A stretch of 8,159 nucleotides of DNA from 13-2-20CM-68-14 sp046733295 (lineage in GTDB: Bacteria > Actinomycetota > Thermoleophilia > Gaiellales > Gaiellaceae): positions 1 to 8,159 of the forward strand of contig JBKPOY010000076.1 of the NCBI GenBank assembly GCA_046733295.1, written 5' to 3'. Made by a program: the position numbers and the translations under genes. Every line of letters starts with the position of its first letter. The first letter of the stretch is position 1. Below are positions 6,522 through 8,159 of the stretch, piece after piece. Under the pieces are notes generated by a model. That model saw nothing but the letters and a program-made list of their open reading frames with translations, had not been told where the DNA came from and searched no databases.

Positions 6522-6938
6522 GCGTGCGTATACCCACCGGATTCGCTCGACCCCGTGAATGCCGAGGTCCTCTGCGAGCGCAGGAGTGACGTCGAAACGC
6601 CGGCGGGGGACGACCGGTCGGCGGGCCACGACCTGGGTCAGGATGCGCTCGCTGTCGCCGAACGAGACGAAGATCTTGACGTTGCACGGCAGCACGGAGT
6701 CGACGACGCCCCGGGTCTTCGGCCGGAGAAGCACACCGCAGTTCGTCCGGGTCCCATAGTGCACCGGCCTCGCTCCTGCGAGCGCGGTGTACCAGCCGCC
6801 GCCCGGGACGAAGACCGGCTCGAGGGCCGCGCGGCCCGCGTCAGAGCCACGCGGCGATGCCAGCGCCAGCGCGACGATCGCGGCGAGCAGCGCGACTCCG
6901 GCGAGCGCGATCTCTCGTTGGGCGAGCGCCGGCCTCAA
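6519..6938 (-). CDS. Small membrane-anchored protein with degenerate RlpA-like double-psi beta-barrel
   Basis: A 139-residue protein of unknown function. Residues 10-28 form one hydrophobic helix (signal anchor or uncleaved signal), placing the rest outside the membrane. Residues 48-138 resemble the RlpA/DPBB fold: GGWYTA at the start like the family's SWYG, a core with NVKIFVSFGDSERILTQVV, and a closing RRFDVTPALAEDLGIHGVER (113-132) that parallels the RlpA ending 'R.IDLS.AAA..LGM..GV..V'. The NDRGP segment carrying the acidic residue of lytic RlpA proteins is replaced by ARRPVV (105-110), so transglycosylase activity is doubtful. Two cysteines (C67, C85) could form a disulfide. The start is TTG at 6938-6936, overlapping the upstream stop as TTGA; no other start lies nearby in frame. 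The stop overlaps the putative 6S -10 element. The fold assignment is by eye only. Confidence 0.68.
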   Translation of the reverse strand: MRPALAQREIALAGVALLAAIVALALASPRGSDAGRAALEPVFVPGGGWYTALAGARPVHYGTRTNCGVLLRPKTRGVVDSVLPCNVKIFVSFGDSERILTQVVARRPVVPRRRFDVTPALAEDLGIHGVERIRWVYAR

Positions 6939-7432
6939 ATCACCGAGTAGAGGAGGTCTCCGAACGACGCCCGCACGACGGGGTCGAAGCTCGCGGCGAG
7001 CCGGCCCTCGGCGTTCGCGAACTGGCGTAGCTCGAGGAGCAGGTAGGCGAGTTCCTCGTCGCGCACCGGATCCTCCCCTTCGACCTCGTGGGCCACCCGC
7101 TCGAGCTCCCAGACGTTCCACTCGCGGGGTGCGCCCTCTTCCACCGGCAGGTAGGCGACGGTGGACTCGATGTCCTTCGCGGCGGGAACCGGCTCAGCCG
7201 CGGGTTCCGGAACCGCGTGGAGCTGCGGCGTCGGCTGGCCGGGCTCAGGACGCGGCGGCGACGGGTCAGGGGCCGGCGGAGCCGGCTCCGGTGCGGGCTC
7301 GGGCTCGGGCGCCGGCTCCGGTACGGGCGGCGCGGGCTCTTCTCCGTCTGCGACCGGCTTCGCGCGGGGGCGCCCGAAAACCGACCGCCCGGCCCCGAGC
7401 AAGGTGCGGACTCGCGCGGTCGACATCCTCAC
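6935..7432 (-). CDS. Hypothetical protein with Pro/Glu-rich linker and acidic C-terminal domain
   Basis: A 165-residue protein I do not recognise. A short basic N-terminus (1-25) leads into a Pro/Glu/Ala tract (about 31-88, PEPAPEPEPAPEPAPPAP-like), then a globular-looking C-terminal part (about 102-165) beginning WNVWELERVAHEVEGEDPV, with an amphipathic segment EELAYLLLELRQFA and ending SFGDLLYSVI. There is no signal peptide or membrane helix, so it is probably cytoplasmic or bound to its neighbours. The GTG start (7432-7430) overlaps the upstream TGA as GTGA and has a GAAGG site 9 bases upstream; an ATG two codons later is an alternative. Its stop overlaps the start of the beta-barrel gene. 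It shares Pro/Glu-tract style with the gene before it, which suggests the two work together or arose from similar linkers. Confidence 0.75.
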   Translation of the reverse strand: MRMSTARVRTLLGAGRSVFGRPRAKPVADGEEPAPPVPEPAPEPEPAPEPAPPAPDPSPPRPEPGQPTPQLHAVPEPAAEPVPAAKDIESTVAYLPVEEGAPREWNVWELERVAHEVEGEDPVRDEELAYLLLELRQFANAEGRLAASFDPVVRASFGDLLYSVI

Positions 7433-8159
7433 CGCGACCGGCCTTCGTCGGAAGCGTCGAAGATCTCGGCGACCTCGCCCGCGACGCGGTCGTCGCGTGG
7501 GGCGGCCGGCAGGAGCCGCACGTGCTTCGGCGGGGGCGGCGTCTCCGGCTTGGCGGGCTCCGCCTCGCTCTTCCTGCGGAACCAGCGCCGTTTCGATCTC
7601 GGCTCGAGAGGCTCGAGCTTCGGGCGCGGAGGCTCCGCGACAGCGGCAGGCTCGGGCTCCCGGAGCGGCTCGGGCTCGGGCTCCGGGAGCGGCTCGGGCT
7701 CAGGCTCCGGGAGCGGCTCGGGCTCAGGCTCCGGCAGGCGTTCGGGCTCCGGCTCGACCGGCGGCGGCTCGGGCTGCGGCTCCGGCTCGGCGACCTCGAC
7801 GCGGGGCGCCTCGACCGACGCGGTGCCCGTCGCGGCGGGCGAGACAATCGCGGTCTCCGGCTCCGGCTCGAGAGGCAACTCGAGCTCGGGCTCGGGCTCA
7901 ACCGCGGAAACGGGCTCCGGCTCGGGCTCGGGCTCTGGGGCGACAGCGGAAAGCGGCGCCGGCTCCGGCTCGGGCTCGGGCGCGGCAGTGGGAACGGAAA
8001 CGGGCTCTGCCTTCGTCCCCGGCTCGGGCGCGACCGCGGAGTAGTACGGCCGCCGCCACGGCGGAACGGACTCCCACATCCGCTCCGCGGTGAGCTCGAG
8101 CAGCGCCACGATGATCCAGCCTGCGGCCATCACGAGCAGGATCCACTTGGTCTCGAGGT
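7429..8159 (-). CDS. Membrane-anchored Pro-Glu repeat protein, 5' end cut by window
   Basis: The frame stays open to the window edge, so the true start is probably just outside. It reads KWILLVMAAGWIIVALLELT at the N-terminal end, a single membrane helix; a GTG-ATG pair at 8133-8128 is an internal alternative but would cut the helix short. Counting from that GTG (234 residues), residues 35-170 are dominated by Pro-Glu dipeptides, with shorter Ala/Val/Ser breaks and three tandem LPEPEPEP blocks. A basic patch KRRWFRRK (about 180-187) and a short tail (HVRLLPAAPRDDRVAGEVAE, EIFDASDEG) end the protein. Pro-Glu tracts form stiff extended rods, as in TonB; here the rod would extend from the membrane, but TonB's C-terminal domain is absent and the side of the membrane cannot be told. 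The gene overlaps the next by GTGA. No function assigned. Confidence 0.78.
   Translation of the reverse strand, partial: LETKWILLVMAAGWIIVALLELTAERMWESVPPWRRPYYSAVAPEPGTKAEPVSVPTAAPEPEPEPAPLSAVAPEPEPEPEPVSAVEPEPELELPLEPEPETAIVSPAATGTASVEAPRVEVAEPEPQPEPPPVEPEPERLPEPEPEPLPEPEPEPLPEPEPEPLREPEPAAVAEPPRPKLEPLEPRSKRRWFRRKSEAEPAKPETPPPPKHVRLLPAAPRDDRVAGEVAEIFDASDEGRSR
7663..7734 (-). repeat. Three tandem 24-base repeats encoding LPEPEPEP
   Basis: Plus-strand units begin GAGCGGCTCGGGCTC at 7663, 7687 and 7711. The second and third copies are identical over 24 bases and the first differs at one base (G for A in the CAGG position). Each unit is eight codons, so copy-number change would keep the reading frame. 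Similar but more diverged Pro-Glu coding DNA flanks the block and recurs at 7880-7980 and 7270-7330. Confidence 0.85.

Noticed and set aside
6530..6535. GGGTAT on the minus strand, matching an actinobacterial SigF-type -10
   Set aside because: It encodes Trp-Val in the end of the beta-barrel gene, there is no GTTT-like -35 at the right distance, and a start from it would not match the fold of the downstream RNA.
7088..8093. Plus-strand open frames with Gly-Ser or Ala-Arg repeats opposite the Pro-Glu genes
   Set aside because: They are the mirror of the repetitive minus-strand coding DNA. The minus frames have membrane helices, overlapping start/stop pairs and a ribosome site, and the plus frames have none of these.
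7429..8159. TonB annotation for the Pro-Glu protein
   Set aside because: The membrane helix plus Pro-Glu rod is TonB-like, but the TonB C-terminal domain is missing, and ExbB/ExbD are not visible in the window.

Overview
The window is a very GC-rich chromosomal segment in which every supported gene lies on the minus strand, so transcription runs from high to low coordinates. The gene content and order (mnmA, then a SigB/SigF-type sigma factor, alaS, ruvX, mltG), the frequent GTG/TTG starts and the 4-base start/stop overlaps point to a high-GC actinobacterium. A deep branch such as Thermoleophilia is my best guess, from the style of the proteins and the two Pro/Glu-rich proteins; no phylogeny was run. 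Nothing looks mobile: there are no transposases, integrases, tRNAs or CRISPR repeats.

Layout in transcription order. (1) 8159-6519: three tightly coupled genes. The first is a membrane-anchored protein with a long Pro-Glu repeat tract, running off the window edge. The second is a smaller protein with a similar Pro/Glu tract and a conserved-looking acidic/hydrophobic C-terminal domain. The third is a small membrane-anchored protein that looks like a degenerate RlpA-type double-psi beta-barrel. They overlap by GTGA and TTGA. (2) 6510-6345: no protein gene, but the minus strand folds into the classic 6S RNA architecture: a closing stem, a large central bubble with a small hairpin in its 3' strand, a long apical hairpin and a U-run at the 3' end. 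It is followed only 15 bases later by mnmA. (3) 6329-3871: mnmA (tRNA 2-thiolation, with an unusual roughly 74-residue N-terminal extension), then an RsbW/SpoIIAB-like anti-sigma protein lacking the usual ATP-binding signatures, then its overlapping SigB/SigF-family sigma factor. (4) 3809-2: alaS, ruvX and mltG, with start/stop overlaps, headed by a promoter-like -10 element so close to the alaS start that the mRNA may be leaderless.

How they fit together: the middle and lower blocks are core translation and cell-envelope functions (tRNA thiolation, alanyl-tRNA charging, a RuvX nuclease-like protein, peptidoglycan strand termination). A general-stress-type sigma/anti-sigma pair is embedded among them, and a probable global RNA-polymerase regulator (6S RNA) sits directly upstream. 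Two regulators of RNA polymerase holoenzyme choice within 2.7 kb is the most notable property of the window. The three upstream genes are unassigned; a cell-envelope role is an inference from the membrane anchors, extended Pro/Glu linkers and beta-barrel.
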